A DNA stretch of 64,000 bases. Source: Aquipuribacter hungaricus (lineage in GTDB: Bacteria; Actinomycetota; Actinomycetes; Actinomycetales; JBBAYJ01). The DNA lies in assembly GCF_042663885.1 (NCBI RefSeq), contig NZ_JBHSXV010000001.1; one strand, 5' to 3'. The notes under the pieces are model-generated. The model searched no databases. It worked only from the letters and a program-made list of their open reading frames with translations, and was not told the DNA's origin. Shown in pieces: positions 32,315-40,573 of the stretch (its first letter is position 1; each line of letters begins with the position of its first letter). Both the position numbers and the translations under genes were made by a program.

Positions 32315-33438
32315 ATCACCATCCGCTGGATCTGGTTCGTCCCCTCGTAGATCTGCGTGATCTTCGCGTCGCGCATCATCCGCTCGACGGGGTGGTCGCT
32401 GACGTACCCGGCGCCGCCGAGCAGCTGGACGGCGTCGGTCGTCACCTCCATCGCCACGTCGGAGGCGAAGCACTTGGCAGCCGCGCCGAAGAACGTGAGG
32501 TCCGGGTCGTCCCGCTGGCTCTTGGCGGCCGCGACGTACACGAGCTGTCGGGCGGCCTCGAGCTTCATGGCCATGTCAGCGAGCATGAACTGCACGCCCT
32601 GGAACTCCGCGACGGCCCGGCCGAACTGACGGCGCTCCTTGACGTAGGCGGTGGCGTGGTCCAGCGCCCCCTGGGCGAGGCCGACGGCCTGCGCGCCGAT
32701 GGTGATGCGGGTGTGGTCGAGCGTCCGAAGCGCGATCTTCAAGCCCTGGCCGGGCGCGCCGACCATGCGGTCGCCGGGGATGCGGCAGCCGTCGAACACC
32801 ATCTCCCGCGTCGGGCTGCCCTTGATGCCCAGCTTGCGCTCCTTGGCGCCGAACGTGAGCCCCTCGTCGCCCTTCTCCACGACGAACGCGCTGATCCCGC
32901 GGGACCCGGCGTCGGGGTCGGTCACCGCCATCACCGTGTAGAACTCGCTGACGCCGGCGTTGGTGATCCACGACTTCTGCCCGTCGAGCACCCAGCCGTC
33001 CCCGTCCGGGCGCGCGCGGGTGCGCATCGACGCGGTGTCGCTGCCCGCCTCCCGCTCGGACAGGCCGTAGCCGAACCCCTCCCCCGCGGCCAGGCGCGGC
33101 AGGTACCGCGCCTTGATGTCGTCGGACCCGGCGAGGACCACCGGCATGGAGCCGAGCTTGTTGACGGCGGGGATGAGGGAGCTGGACCCGCAGGCGCGCG
33201 CCACCTCCTCGATGACGAGGCACACCTCCAGCGCGCCGGCCCCGACCCCGTCGTACTCCTCCGGCACGTGCGCGGCGTGAAGGTCGGCGGCCACCAGGGC
33301 CTCCAGGGCCTCCTGCGGGAAGCGCGCGTCGCGGTCCACCTCGGCGGCGAAGGGGGCGATCTTGTCGCGCGCCACGGCGCGCACGGCCTGGACGAGCTCG
33401 CGCTGGTCCTCGGTCAGGGTGTAGGCGTCGTTGCTCAC
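32290..33438 (-). CDS. acyl-CoA dehydrogenase
   Basis: A 382-residue FAD flavoenzyme that introduces the alpha-beta double bond into acyl-CoA, passing electrons to electron-transfer flavoprotein. Signatures: GLSEREAGSDTASMRTRA (FAD-binding), WITNAGVSEFYTVMAVTD, ERRQFGRAVAEFQGVQFMLA and QLLGGAGYVSDHPVERMMRD. IYEGTNQIQR holds the catalytic Glu in the position used by short- and medium-chain enzymes. I start at the GTG at 33438 because a TACCAT -10 element ends six bases before it; a start 21 bases upstream would include that element. A perfect 18-bp palindrome overlaps its -35 region, suggesting TetR-type control. Exact chain length is not determinable. Confidence 0.92.
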   Translation of the reverse strand: MSNDAYTLTEDQRELVQAVRAVARDKIAPFAAEVDRDARFPQEALEALVAADLHAAHVPEEYDGVGAGALEVCLVIEEVARACGSSSLIPAVNKLGSMPVVLAGSDDIKARYLPRLAAGEGFGYGLSEREAGSDTASMRTRARPDGDGWVLDGQKSWITNAGVSEFYTVMAVTDPDAGSRGISAFVVEKGDEGLTFGAKERKLGIKGSPTREMVFDGCRIPGDRMVGAPGQGLKIALRTLDHTRITIGAQAVGLAQGALDHATAYVKERRQFGRAVAEFQGVQFMLADMAMKLEAARQLVYVAAAKSQRDDPDLTFFGAAAKCFASDVAMEVTTDAVQLLGGAGYVSDHPVERMMRDAKITQIYEGTNQIQRMVMGRQVLRG

Positions 33439-33444
33439 CCTCGG

Positions 33445-33450
33445 ATGGTA
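33445..33450 (-). promoter_or_regulatory. TACCAT -10 element of acyl-CoA dehydrogenase
   Basis: Reads TACCAT on the minus strand and ends six bases before the GTG at 33438, which fits a leaderless transcript. Confidence 0.5.
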
Positions 33451-33468
33451 CGACCGCACAGCGCGTGG

Positions 33469-33486
33469 GGTTACCGGCCGGTAACC
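33469..33486. promoter_or_regulatory. perfect 18-bp palindrome, candidate operator
   Basis: GGTTACCGGCCGGTAACC is a perfect inverted repeat between divergent genes. It covers the expected -35 of the acyl-CoA dehydrogenase promoter and lies about 45 bases upstream of the ugd -10. Length and symmetry resemble TetR-family operators of fatty-acid catabolism genes. No regulator gene is adjacent. Confidence 0.55.
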
Positions 33487-33530
33487 ACCCGGGTGACGCA
33501 GCGCACGGGGGTCGGCGCTCTCCGCTCCGG

Positions 33531-33536
33531 TAGCGT
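33531..33536 (+). promoter_or_regulatory. TAGCGT -10 element of ugd
   Basis: TAGCGT ends eight bases before the chosen GTG at 33545 and two before an alternative GTG at 33539, supporting the later start and a leaderless mRNA. Confidence 0.45.
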
Positions 33537-33544
33537 CCGTGCAC

Positions 33545-34885
33545 GTGCGTATCTCTGTGATCGGTTGCGGCTACCTCGGCGCTGTCCACGCCGCCTGCAT
33601 GGCGGAGCTCGGCCACGACGTGGTCGGCATCGACGTCGACGAGGCGAAGGTGGCGCTGCTCAGCGACTCCAAGGCCCCGTTCTTCGAGCCCGGGCTCCCG
33701 GAGCTCCTCGAGAAGGTGATGCCGACCGGCCGTCTCCGGTTCACCACCGACATGTCCGAGGTCGCCGGCGCGCAGGTGCACTTCGTCTGCGTCGGCACCC
33801 CCCAGCGCAAGGGCGAGTACGCGGCGGACCTCCGCTACGTCGACTCCGCCGTGGACGCCCTGGCCCCGTACCTCGAGGGGACCGCCGAGGCCCCGGCCCT
33901 GGTCGTCGGCAAGTCGACCGTCCCCGTCGGCACCGCGGCCCGCCTGGCCGAGCGCGTCGCCGAGCTGGCCCCGGCCGGCAGCCGCACCATCCTCGCCTGG
34001 AACCCCGAGTTCCTCCGCGAGGGCTTCGCCGTCAAGGACACCCTGACCCCCGACCGCTTCGTCTACGGCCTGCCCGCGGGCGAGGACGGCCCCGTCGCCA
34101 AGGCTCTGCTCGACGAGGTCTACGCCACCCCGCTGTCGACCGGCACCCCGCTCGTCACGACGGACTACCCGACCGCCGAGCTGGTCAAGGTGGCCGCGAA
34201 CTCGTTCCTCGCCACCAAGATCTCGTTCATCAACGCCATGGCCGAGGTCTGCGAGAAGGTCGACGCCGACGTGGTGGCGCTGGCCGACGCGATCGGCCAC
34301 GACGCCCGGATCGGCCGCCGGTTCCTCAACGCCGGCGTCGGCTTCGGCGGCGGTTGCCTGCCCAAGGACATCCGCGCCTTCATGGCCCGGGCCGGGGAGC
34401 TCGGCGCCGACCAGGCCCTGACCTTCCTGCGCGAGGTCGACGACATCAACATGCGCCGCCGCGCCCGCATGGTCGAGATGACCCGCGAGGCGTGCGAGGG
34501 CTCGCTGCTCGGCCGCCGCGTCGCGGTGCTCGGTGCGGCGTTCAAGCCCAACAGCGACGACATCCGCGACTCCCCCGCCCTGAGCGTCTCCGCCCAGCTG
34601 CGGCTGCAGGGCGCGCACGTCACCGTGTACGACCCCGAGGCGATGGACAACGCCCGCAAGATCTGGCCGGAGCTGCGCTTCGGCACGGACGTCGCGGACA
34701 CCATCGAGGGCGCCGACGTCGTGCTCATGCTCACCGAGTGGGACGAGTTCCTGGCCCTGGACCCGGAGCAGACCGGCAAGCAGGTCCGCCAGCGCCGCAT
34801 CCTCGACGGGCGCAACGCCCTGGACCCCGCCGCCTGGCGGGCCGCCGGGTGGACCTACCGCGCCATGGGCCGTCCGCGGGCCTGA
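33545..34885 (+). CDS. ugd: UDP-glucose 6-dehydrogenase
   Basis: Oxidises UDP-glucose to UDP-glucuronate with two NAD, feeding acidic surface polysaccharides. The 446 residues begin VRISVIGCGYLGAVHAACMA (NAD Rossmann). FVCVGTPQRKGEYAADL, NPEFLREGFAVKDTLTPDR, VKVAANSFLATKISFINAMA (substrate Lys) and GVGFGGGCLPKDIRAF (catalytic Cys) follow, then AAFKPNSDDIRDSP and MLTEWDEF. Length and order match UDP-glucose/GDP-mannose dehydrogenases. The GTG at 33545 fits the upstream -10; GTG 33539 would add two residues. It stands next to the LCP gene and away from the main glycan locus, so its product may serve several polymers. Confidence 0.93.
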   Translation: MRISVIGCGYLGAVHAACMAELGHDVVGIDVDEAKVALLSDSKAPFFEPGLPELLEKVMPTGRLRFTTDMSEVAGAQVHFVCVGTPQRKGEYAADLRYVDSAVDALAPYLEGTAEAPALVVGKSTVPVGTAARLAERVAELAPAGSRTILAWNPEFLREGFAVKDTLTPDRFVYGLPAGEDGPVAKALLDEVYATPLSTGTPLVTTDYPTAELVKVAANSFLATKISFINAMAEVCEKVDADVVALADAIGHDARIGRRFLNAGVGFGGGCLPKDIRAFMARAGELGADQALTFLREVDDINMRRRARMVEMTREACEGSLLGRRVAVLGAAFKPNSDDIRDSPALSVSAQLRLQGAHVTVYDPEAMDNARKIWPELRFGTDVADTIEGADVVLMLTEWDEFLALDPEQTGKQVRQRRILDGRNALDPAAWRAAGWTYRAMGRPRA

Positions 34886-34921
34886 GCCGCCGGACCGACA
34901 CACAGGACGAGGGCGGCGCGC

Positions 34922-34945
34922 AGCCCGGGGTAGACCCCCCGGGCT
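34922..34945 (+). terminator. hairpin between ugd and the LCP gene
   Basis: AGCCCGGGG (34922-34930) pairs with CCCCGGGCT (34937-34945) around a 6-base loop, 37 bases after the ugd stop. Confidence 0.6.
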
Positions 34946-34956
34946 CGCGCACCGCC

Positions 34957-34962
34957 TACCGT
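34957..34962 (+). promoter_or_regulatory. TACCGT -10 element of the LCP gene
   Basis: TACCGT ends six bases before the GTG at 34969, the leaderless spacing. Confidence 0.45.
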
Positions 34963-34968
34963 GACCCC

Positions 34969-36495
34969 GTGGCCGACACCCCGTACCGCGACGACGACCC
35001 CACCCGGCAGATGCGCCGGCCGGGGCCGCTGCGCTCGCCGCAGACCGGCCGCCCGACCGTGCCCGGGCTCGGCGCCCAGCGCCCCCAGCAGGCCCCGCAG
35101 CAGCCCCGTCCCGCCTCGCAGGGCCGGACCGGGCCGCAGCCGCGCACCGGCGCCCCCCGCCCCGCCCCGCAGGGCCGGCCGGCGCAGCAGGCCCGGCCGG
35201 CGCAGCAGCAGCCGTACCCCGCCCAGCAGCCGTACCCCGCGCAGCAGCCCCGCCGCACCGGCCCGCAGCAGCCGGTCGACGCCACCCGCGTGATGCCGCG
35301 CCCGTCGTCCGGCTCCCGGCCCGGCGGCTACGCCACCGACCGCACCGCGGCCATGCCCGCCGCCCGCCAGGCCCCCGGACAGGCCCGCCCCGCCGGCGGC
35401 GCCCGCCCCGCCGCGGGCGGCGCCGGCCGGCCGCCGCGCCGCGACGACTCCTTCACGCGCACCACCCCGCCCCCGGTCGCCCCCCGCCGCCCGGCGGGCC
35501 GGCCCCCGCGTCGGCGCCGCGGCCGGGGCCGTGCGATCGTCCTGCTGCTCGTGGCCCTGCTCGTGGCGTACCCGCTCTCGCTGGGCTGGGTGGCGTGGTC
35601 GAGCATCGAGCAGACCGGCAGCATCGAGTCCTCCACCTCGACCCCCGGCACGACGTTCCTGCTCGTGGGCAGCGACTCCCGCGCCGGGCTGACGGACGCC
35701 CAGGTCCAGGAGCTCGCGACCGGCACCGAGGCCGACGCCGGCGGCCAGCGCACCGACACCATCCTGCTGCTCCACGTGCCCACGGGGACCGGGCCGTCGG
35801 TGCTGCTCAGCCTGCCGCGTGACTCCTTCGTCGAGATCCCCGGCGAGGGCGAGAACAAGCTCAACGCCGCCTTCGCGCTGGGCGGCCCCCAGCTGCTGGC
35901 CGCCACCGTCGAGGCCGAGACCGGCATCGGCGTCGACTCCTACGTGGAGACCGGGTTCGCCGGGTTCGCCTCGGTCGTCGAGGCCCTCGGCGGCATCGAG
36001 GTCTGCCCTCCCGCCCCGCTGCAGGACCCGGCCGCGAACATCGACCTGCCCGCCGGCTGCCAGGAGGTGCAGGGCCCGCAGGCCCTCGGCTACGTCCGCA
36101 GCCGCAAGACCGACGCGACCGGCGACCTGGCCCGGGTGCAGCGCCAGCGCGAGGTGCTCGGCGGGATCATGGAACGCACGCTGGACCCGGTGCTGCTGCT
36201 CGACCCGCCGAAGGCCTACCGCACCGCGGCGGCCGGCGGCTCCGGGCTGCGCGTGGACGACGGCACCGGCCCGGTCGACCTGGGCCGGTTCCTGCTCGGG
36301 ATGCGCTCGGTGTCCGGCGAGGGCGGCGTGCAGCTCACCGTCCCCGTCTCCGACCCCGACCTGTCCACGTCGGCGGGCTCGGCGGTCGAGTGGGACGAGG
36401 AGCGCTCCGAGGACCTGTTCGCGGCCCTGCGCGACGACGACACCCGCCGCGTCCAGGAGCTCCTGGCCGGGTGGACGGCCGAGGCCCAGCCCTAG
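34969..36495 (+). CDS. LytR-CpsA-Psr (LCP) family cell-wall glycopolymer ligase
   Basis: A 508-residue membrane-anchored protein. LCP enzymes transfer undecaprenyl-linked glycopolymers to peptidoglycan (arabinogalactan, teichoic acid or capsule). Residues 1-185 are cytoplasmic, disordered and rich in Pro, Gln and Arg (repeated AQQPYP). One helix follows at ~187-208 (IVLLLVALLVAYPLSLGW). The LCP domain (~222-390) has FLLVGSDSRAGL, QRTDTILLLHV, LSLPRDSFVEIPG, NAAFALGGPQLL and YVRSRKTDATGDLARVQRQR, keeping the Asp and Arg residues that bind the pyrophosphate. The start GTG at 34969 fits the upstream -10. It could attach the glycan exported by Wzm/Wzt to the wall, which is inference. Confidence 0.9.
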   Translation: MADTPYRDDDPTRQMRRPGPLRSPQTGRPTVPGLGAQRPQQAPQQPRPASQGRTGPQPRTGAPRPAPQGRPAQQARPAQQQPYPAQQPYPAQQPRRTGPQQPVDATRVMPRPSSGSRPGGYATDRTAAMPAARQAPGQARPAGGARPAAGGAGRPPRRDDSFTRTTPPPVAPRRPAGRPPRRRRGRGRAIVLLLVALLVAYPLSLGWVAWSSIEQTGSIESSTSTPGTTFLLVGSDSRAGLTDAQVQELATGTEADAGGQRTDTILLLHVPTGTGPSVLLSLPRDSFVEIPGEGENKLNAAFALGGPQLLAATVEAETGIGVDSYVETGFAGFASVVEALGGIEVCPPAPLQDPAANIDLPAGCQEVQGPQALGYVRSRKTDATGDLARVQRQREVLGGIMERTLDPVLLLDPPKAYRTAAAGGSGLRVDDGTGPVDLGRFLLGMRSVSGEGGVQLTVPVSDPDLSTSAGSAVEWDEERSEDLFAALRDDDTRRVQELLAGWTAEAQP

Positions 36496-36511
36496 GCCCC
36501 GCGCCCCCGCG

Positions 36512-36536
36512 CCGGGCGCCCGAGCGGGGCGCCCGG
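36512..36536. terminator. hairpin between convergent LCP and purE genes
   Basis: A perfect 10-bp stem CCGGGCGCCC / GGGCGCCCGG with a 5-base loop, between the two stop codons; usable from both sides. Confidence 0.6.
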
Positions 36537-36538
36537 GG

Positions 36539-37084
36539 CTAGGGCCGACCCAGCCTCTCGCGCAGCGCGCGGCCCTTGGCGGTGGCGGTCTGCCGCAGGC
36601 CCTCGGCGTGCTCGACGAGCGCCGCGCGCAGCCGCTCGGCCTCGGCCCCCTCGCCCGCGCCGAGGATGCGCGCGGCGAGCAGGCCGGCGTTCCGGGCGGC
36701 CCCGACGCCGACCGTGGCGACCGGGACGCCGGCGGGCATCTGGACGATCGACAGCAGCGAGTCCGTGCCGTCCAGGTGCGCGAGCGGCACCGGCACCCCG
36801 ACGACCGGCAGCGGAGTCACCGAGGCGAGCATCCCCGGCAGGTGGGCCGCACCGCCCGCACCGGCGACGACCACGCGCAGCCCCCGCCCGGCCGCCGCGG
36901 CGCCCCAGGCGAGCATGTCGTGCGGCATCCGGTGCGCGGAGACCACGTCGACCTCGTGCGGGACGCCGAGCTCGTCGAGCGCCTCCGAGGCCGCCTGCAT
37001 GACGGGCCAGTCGGAGTCGGAGCCCATGACGACGGCCACGACGGGCCGGGGGGACCTGCTGGTCTCGTTGCTGGTCTCGCTCAC
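36539..37084 (-). CDS. purE: N5-carboxyaminoimidazole ribonucleotide mutase
   Basis: Sixth-step enzyme of purine synthesis: rearranges N5-CAIR, made by the adjacent PurK, to CAIR. The 181 residues show VVMGSDSDWPVMQAA (phosphate loop), VSAHRMPHDMLAW (catalytic His), VVVAGAGGAAHLPGMLAS and GVPVPLAHLDGTDSLLSIVQ, all diagnostic of class I PurE. The GTG at 37084 overlaps the purK stop as GTGA and adds a short SETSNETSRS leader before the fold. Co-transcribed with purK. Confidence 0.94.
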   Translation of the reverse strand: MSETSNETSRSPRPVVAVVMGSDSDWPVMQAASEALDELGVPHEVDVVSAHRMPHDMLAWGAAAAGRGLRVVVAGAGGAAHLPGMLASVTPLPVVGVPVPLAHLDGTDSLLSIVQMPAGVPVATVGVGAARNAGLLAARILGAGEGAEAERLRAALVEHAEGLRQTATAKGRALRERLGRP

Positions 37085-38271
37085 TCGGTGATCTCTCCCC
37101 TGATGTAGCCGGCGGCGTGCCGGGCGCGCTCGAGCAGGTCGTCCAGGTCGTCGCCGGAGACGGTGACGTGCCCGATCTTGCGGCCGGGCCGGACGGCCTT
37201 GCCGTAGAGGTGGACCTTGACCGCGGGGTCGTGGGCCATGACGTGCAGGTAGGAGGAGTACAGGTCGGGGTGCTCCCCGCCCAGCACGTTGACCATGACG
37301 GTCCAGCGGTCGCGCGCCCGGACGTCGCCCAGCGGCAGGTCGAGCACCGCGCGCAGGTGCTGCTCGAACTGGCTCGTCACGGAGCCGTCGATGGTCCAGT
37401 GCCCGGAGTTGTGCGGCCGCATGGCCAGCTCGTTGACGACGAAGCGCGGCCCGTCCGGCCCGGCCACCTCGAAGCCCTCGACGGCCATCACCCCGGTGAC
37501 GTCCAGGGCGCCGGCGATCCGGGCGGCCGTGGTGGCCGCGACCCCCGCGAGGTCCTCGTCGAGCCCGGGGGCCGGGGCGACGACCTCCCGGCAGACGCCG
37601 TCGACCTGCAGGGTCTGGGCGACGGGCCACAGGGCCACCTGGCCCATGGCGCTGCGGGCGACGAGGACGGCGAGCTCGCGGACGAACGGCACGACCTCCT
37701 CCGCGAGCAGCGCCGGGAACGTCCCCCGGTCGAACCACTCCTGGGCGGTGTCCCAGCCGTCGTCGGAGGCGGTGGACAGCACGAGCACGCCCTTGCCGTC
37801 GTAGCCGCCGCGGGGGGTCTTGAGGACGGCCCGCCCGCCGTGGGCGTCGGCGAAGGCGCGCAGGGCGTCCAGGTCCGCCACGGCGTCCCAGGCCGGCACC
37901 GGCAGGCCCAGCGCGGCGAGCGCCCGGCGCATGACGAGCTTGTCCTGCGCGTGGCGCAGCGCCCCGGGGGCGGGCCGGACGACGGCGCCGGCGTCCTCGA
38001 GCGCGGCCAGCACGTCGCCCGGCACGTGCTCGTGGTCGAAGGTGACGACCGCGGCGCCCCGGGCGGCGCGGAGCACGGCCGCCGTGTCGTCGGCCGCGCC
38101 GAGCTCGTGCGGGGCGACCAGGGCCGCGCTGTCGTCGTCGCGCTCGGCGAGCACGCGCAGGCGCACCCCCAGGCCCACCGCGGCGGGGGCCATCATGCGG
38201 GCGAGCTGCCCGCCCCCCACGACGGTGACGGTGGGGAAGCCGGGTCCGGTCGTGTCGTCGTCCGCAGGCAC
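37081..38271 (-). CDS. purK: N5-carboxyaminoimidazole ribonucleotide synthase
   Basis: ATP-grasp enzyme that carboxylates AIR with bicarbonate to N5-CAIR. The 396-residue protein has TVVGGGQLARMMAPAA at the N-terminal nucleotide fold and VLKTPRGGYDGKGVLVL (ATP-grasp lysine and glycine loop). EVVPFVRELAVLVAR, GVMAVEGFEV and FVVNELAMRPHNSGHWTIDG (metal-binding and substrate residues) are exact PurK hallmarks. GTG 38271 is chosen: a TAGGCT -10 ends six bases upstream. Divergent from the gtrA gene, whose own -10 lies only 14 bases away, so the two promoters interlock. Confidence 0.95.
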   Translation of the reverse strand: MPADDDTTGPGFPTVTVVGGGQLARMMAPAAVGLGVRLRVLAERDDDSAALVAPHELGAADDTAAVLRAARGAAVVTFDHEHVPGDVLAALEDAGAVVRPAPGALRHAQDKLVMRRALAALGLPVPAWDAVADLDALRAFADAHGGRAVLKTPRGGYDGKGVLVLSTASDDGWDTAQEWFDRGTFPALLAEEVVPFVRELAVLVARSAMGQVALWPVAQTLQVDGVCREVVAPAPGLDEDLAGVAATTAARIAGALDVTGVMAVEGFEVAGPDGPRFVVNELAMRPHNSGHWTIDGSVTSQFEQHLRAVLDLPLGDVRARDRWTVMVNVLGGEHPDLYSSYLHVMAHDPAVKVHLYGKAVRPGRKIGHVTVSGDDLDDLLERARHAAGYIRGEITE

Positions 38272-38277
38272 GGGCGG

Positions 38278-38283
38278 AGCCTA
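38278..38283 (-). promoter_or_regulatory. TAGGCT -10 element of purK
   Basis: On the minus strand TAGGCT ends six bases before the GTG at 38271; leaderless spacing. Confidence 0.55.
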
Positions 38284-38296
38284 CGCAGGACTCACG

Positions 38297-38302
38297 TACG
38301 GT
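38297..38302 (+). promoter_or_regulatory. TACGGT -10 element of the GtrA-family gene
   Basis: TACGGT ends six bases before the GTG at 38309. The two divergent -10 elements are 13 bases apart, so the promoters overlap back to back. Confidence 0.5.
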
Positions 38303-38308
38303 TGCCGG

Positions 38309-38809
38309 GTGCGCTCGCTGTACGCCGTGGTCACCGGCGCCCTCGCCCTCGTCGTGCGCGAGGGCCTCAAGTTCGGCGTCGTCGGCGCCGTCGCCTACGT
38401 CGTCGACCTCGGCGTCTTCAACCTGCTGCTGCACGTCGGCGCGGACCCGGTCCTCGAGGGCCGTCCGCTGACGGCCAAGGTCGTCTCGGTCGCCGTGGCG
38501 ACGATGGTCGCCTGGCTGGGCAACCGCTACTGGACCTTCCGGCGCCGCCGCCGCTCCGCCGTGCCGCGGGAGCTCGTCCTGTTCGTCGTGGTCAACGTCG
38601 GCGGCCTGCTGCTGGCGCTCGTGCCGCTCGCGGTGTCGCGCTACCTGCTCGGGCTCACCTCGCCGGTGGCCGACAACATCGCCGCGAACGTCGTCGGCCT
38701 GGCGATGGGCACCCTGTTCCGGTTCCTCATGTACCGGACCGTGGTCTTCAACCAGGTAGAGCCCGTCGAGGACCCCGTCGGCGGCGGCCAGGTGCGCACG
38801 CCCGCCTGA
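38309..38809 (+). CDS. GtrA family membrane protein
   Basis: A 166-residue protein with four hydrophobic helices, the size and topology of GtrA/DPMS-associated proteins thought to flip polyprenyl-phosphate sugars. EGLKFGVVGAVAYVVDLGVF opens helix one, NRYWTFRRRRR follows helix two, and GTLFRFLMYRTVVF closes helix four; all are family landmarks. A GT-C enzyme of this window (3689-5728) could use such a lipid-linked donor, but the genes are far apart. Neighbouring purE/purK is a common arrangement in actinobacteria. Confidence 0.88.
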   Translation: MRSLYAVVTGALALVVREGLKFGVVGAVAYVVDLGVFNLLLHVGADPVLEGRPLTAKVVSVAVATMVAWLGNRYWTFRRRRRSAVPRELVLFVVVNVGGLLLALVPLAVSRYLLGLTSPVADNIAANVVGLAMGTLFRFLMYRTVVFNQVEPVEDPVGGGQVRTPA

Positions 38810-38816
38810 GCGCCCC

Positions 38817-39620
38817 TCAGGGCAGCGGGTCCGCCCAGCGCGGCTGCCGCTTCTCGACGAACGCGGCGATCCCCTCGGCACGGTCCGGGCCGGCGACGAC
38901 GCCGCGCCACGCGGCGTCCTCGACCTCGAGCGCGTCCGCCAGCGGCAGCGCCGCACCGGCGCGCATCGCGGCCTTGGCCGCGCGGACCGAGGCGGGCGAG
39001 CGGGACGCCGTCTCGCGCGCGAGCGCGGTGGCGACCTCGACCACCGTGCCGGTCGTGGCCAGCCGGTCGAGCAGGCCGATTCGGTAGGCCTCGGCGCCGT
39101 CGACGCGGCGGCCCGTGAGGACCAGGTCCGCCGCCCGGCCCGCCCCGAGCCGGCGCTGCGCCAGCTGCGTGCCCCCGCCGCCGGGCACGAGCCCGACGCC
39201 GACCTCGGGCAGACCCAGCACGGTGGCGGCGTCGCCGACCAGCAGGTCGCACGCCAGCGCCAGCTCGCAGCCGCCGCCCAGCGCGTACCCGGTGACCGCG
39301 GCGACCACGGGGACGGGCAGGCCGAGCACCCCGCCGTAGCAGGCGCGGCTGGTGGCACGGGCGGCCAGCAGGTCGGCCTCGGTGGCGTGCCGGCGCTCCT
39401 TGAGGTCCGCCCCGACGCAGAAGGCGTCCTCGCGGGTCGAGCGCAGCACGACGGCCCGCAGCGTCCGGCGCCCGTGCAGCTGCTGGGTGGCCGCGCCCAC
39501 CTGGCGGGCGAGCTCCACGGAGATCGCGTTCCTCGCCTCCGGCCGGTCGAGCACGAGGCTCACCACGTGGCCCTCGGGGTCCTCGTCGACCAGCCGGACC
39601 CACTGCTGCGCCGTCGCCAT
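38817..39620 (-). CDS. enoyl-CoA hydratase/isomerase family protein
   Basis: A 267-residue crotonase-fold protein that probably hydrates trans-2-enoyl-CoA in fatty-acid or amino-acid breakdown. LVLDRPEARNAISVELARQV, FCVGADLKER (oxyanion-hole backbone), VAAVTGYALGGGCELALACD and LGLPEVGVGLVPGGGGTQ carry the oxyanion and catalytic glutamate positions of active hydratases. The C-terminal FVEKRQPRW is typical. The ATG at 39620 has GAGGAGG upstream. It ends 7 bases from the convergent gtrA stop, and both stops sit in a small 6-bp hairpin. It lies 17 bases downstream of the nucleotide cyclase gene, so is likely part of that operon. Confidence 0.92.
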   Translation of the reverse strand: MATAQQWVRLVDEDPEGHVVSLVLDRPEARNAISVELARQVGAATQQLHGRRTLRAVVLRSTREDAFCVGADLKERRHATEADLLAARATSRACYGGVLGLPVPVVAAVTGYALGGGCELALACDLLVGDAATVLGLPEVGVGLVPGGGGTQLAQRRLGAGRAADLVLTGRRVDGAEAYRIGLLDRLATTGTVVEVATALARETASRSPASVRAAKAAMRAGAALPLADALEVEDAAWRGVVAGPDRAEGIAAFVEKRQPRWADPLP

Positions 39621-39637
39621 GCTGCTCCTCCTCGTGC

Positions 39638-40573
39638 CTAGCCGTGCTCGCCGGGTGCGTAGCCACCCTCGCCCGTCCGCTGCCCCGGCGTCTCCACCGA
39701 CACCAGCGCGACCGGCCCGACCCCGCGGACCTGCCGTGGCCCGAGGGTCCGCAGCCGCAGCCCGGTGGTGCCCGTGAGCATGCCCGCCGTCCTCGCGTCG
39801 GTCAGCACGTCACCGGCCCCGGCCAGGCGGGACACCCGGGAGGCCAGGTTGACGGTGGTGCCGAACAGGTCGCCGAGCCGGGCCACGACCTGGCCGTAGG
39901 CGAAGCCGACCCGGACGCCGGGGACGAACGGGTCCTCCTCGAACGCCCGGGACAGCGTGAGCGCCGTGCGGGCGGCGTCCTCGGCGCTGCCGGAGGAGAA
40001 CATCACCTCGTCGCCGACGGTCTTGATGACCCGGCCGCCGTGGTCGGCCACCGCGTCGCCGGCGACGTCGCCGAAGCGGCGGACCAGCGCCGCGAGCTCG
40101 GGCTCGTCGAGCGTGCTCACCATCTGGGTCCACCCGACGACGTCGGCGAAGCCCACCGCGCGGGAGAACACCTCCCCCGCCGGGACGAGGACCCGCTCGA
40201 CCGCGTCGTCGGCCAGGCGCCGCCACACCAGGCCGAGCAGCTCCTCCAGGTCCGGGGACACCTGGCGCAGCAGCAGGTGCGTCGTCGCGGGGTCGCCGCC
40301 GACACGCTCGGCGAGGGTCTCCACCTGCCAGGTGGCGAGCCGGTCGACCGAGCGGCCGACGGCCCGCGCCAGGTCCAGGACGGTCCGCTCGTCGAGCGTG
40401 CCGTCGCGCACGAGCCGCGTGGCGATCCGCAGCACCTGCAGCTCGGTCTCCCCCAGCACGGGCTCGTCGTCGGCGTCGGCGTAGCCCAGTGCCCGGAACA
40501 GCTTGCGTGCGCTGAGCCGCGAGACCCCGGCTGCGGCGGCGGCCTCCCGCGGGGTGAGCCGGTCGACGCTCAC
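39638..40573 (-). CDS. class III adenylate/guanylate cyclase
   Basis: A 311-residue cytosolic nucleotide cyclase. Residues 1-120 are helical (LTPREAAAAAGVSRLSARKL) and resemble the regulatory domain of the mycobacterial Rv1264 group. The catalytic domain (~135-300) has VGFADVVGWTQMV (first metal Asp, with Trp where Phe is usual), GGRVIKTVGDEVMFSS (substrate Lys and second metal Asp) and GDLFGTTVNLASRVSRLAG (adenine-selecting Asp, transition-state Asn and Arg). All residues needed for activity are present, so it should make cAMP. GTG 40573 overlaps the birA stop as GTGA. Placement with birA and carboxylase genes is conserved-looking but not mechanistically explained. Confidence 0.9.
   Translation of the reverse strand: MSVDRLTPREAAAAAGVSRLSARKLFRALGYADADDEPVLGETELQVLRIATRLVRDGTLDERTVLDLARAVGRSVDRLATWQVETLAERVGGDPATTHLLLRQVSPDLEELLGLVWRRLADDAVERVLVPAGEVFSRAVGFADVVGWTQMVSTLDEPELAALVRRFGDVAGDAVADHGGRVIKTVGDEVMFSSGSAEDAARTALTLSRAFEEDPFVPGVRVGFAYGQVVARLGDLFGTTVNLASRVSRLAGAGDVLTDARTAGMLTGTTGLRLRTLGPRQVRGVGPVALVSVETPGQRTGEGGYAPGEHG

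Noticed and set aside
38806..38822. Six-bp hairpin CCTGAG/CTCAGG over both stop codons as a listed terminator
   Set aside because: Too short to call with confidence; mentioned only in the neighbouring gene entry.
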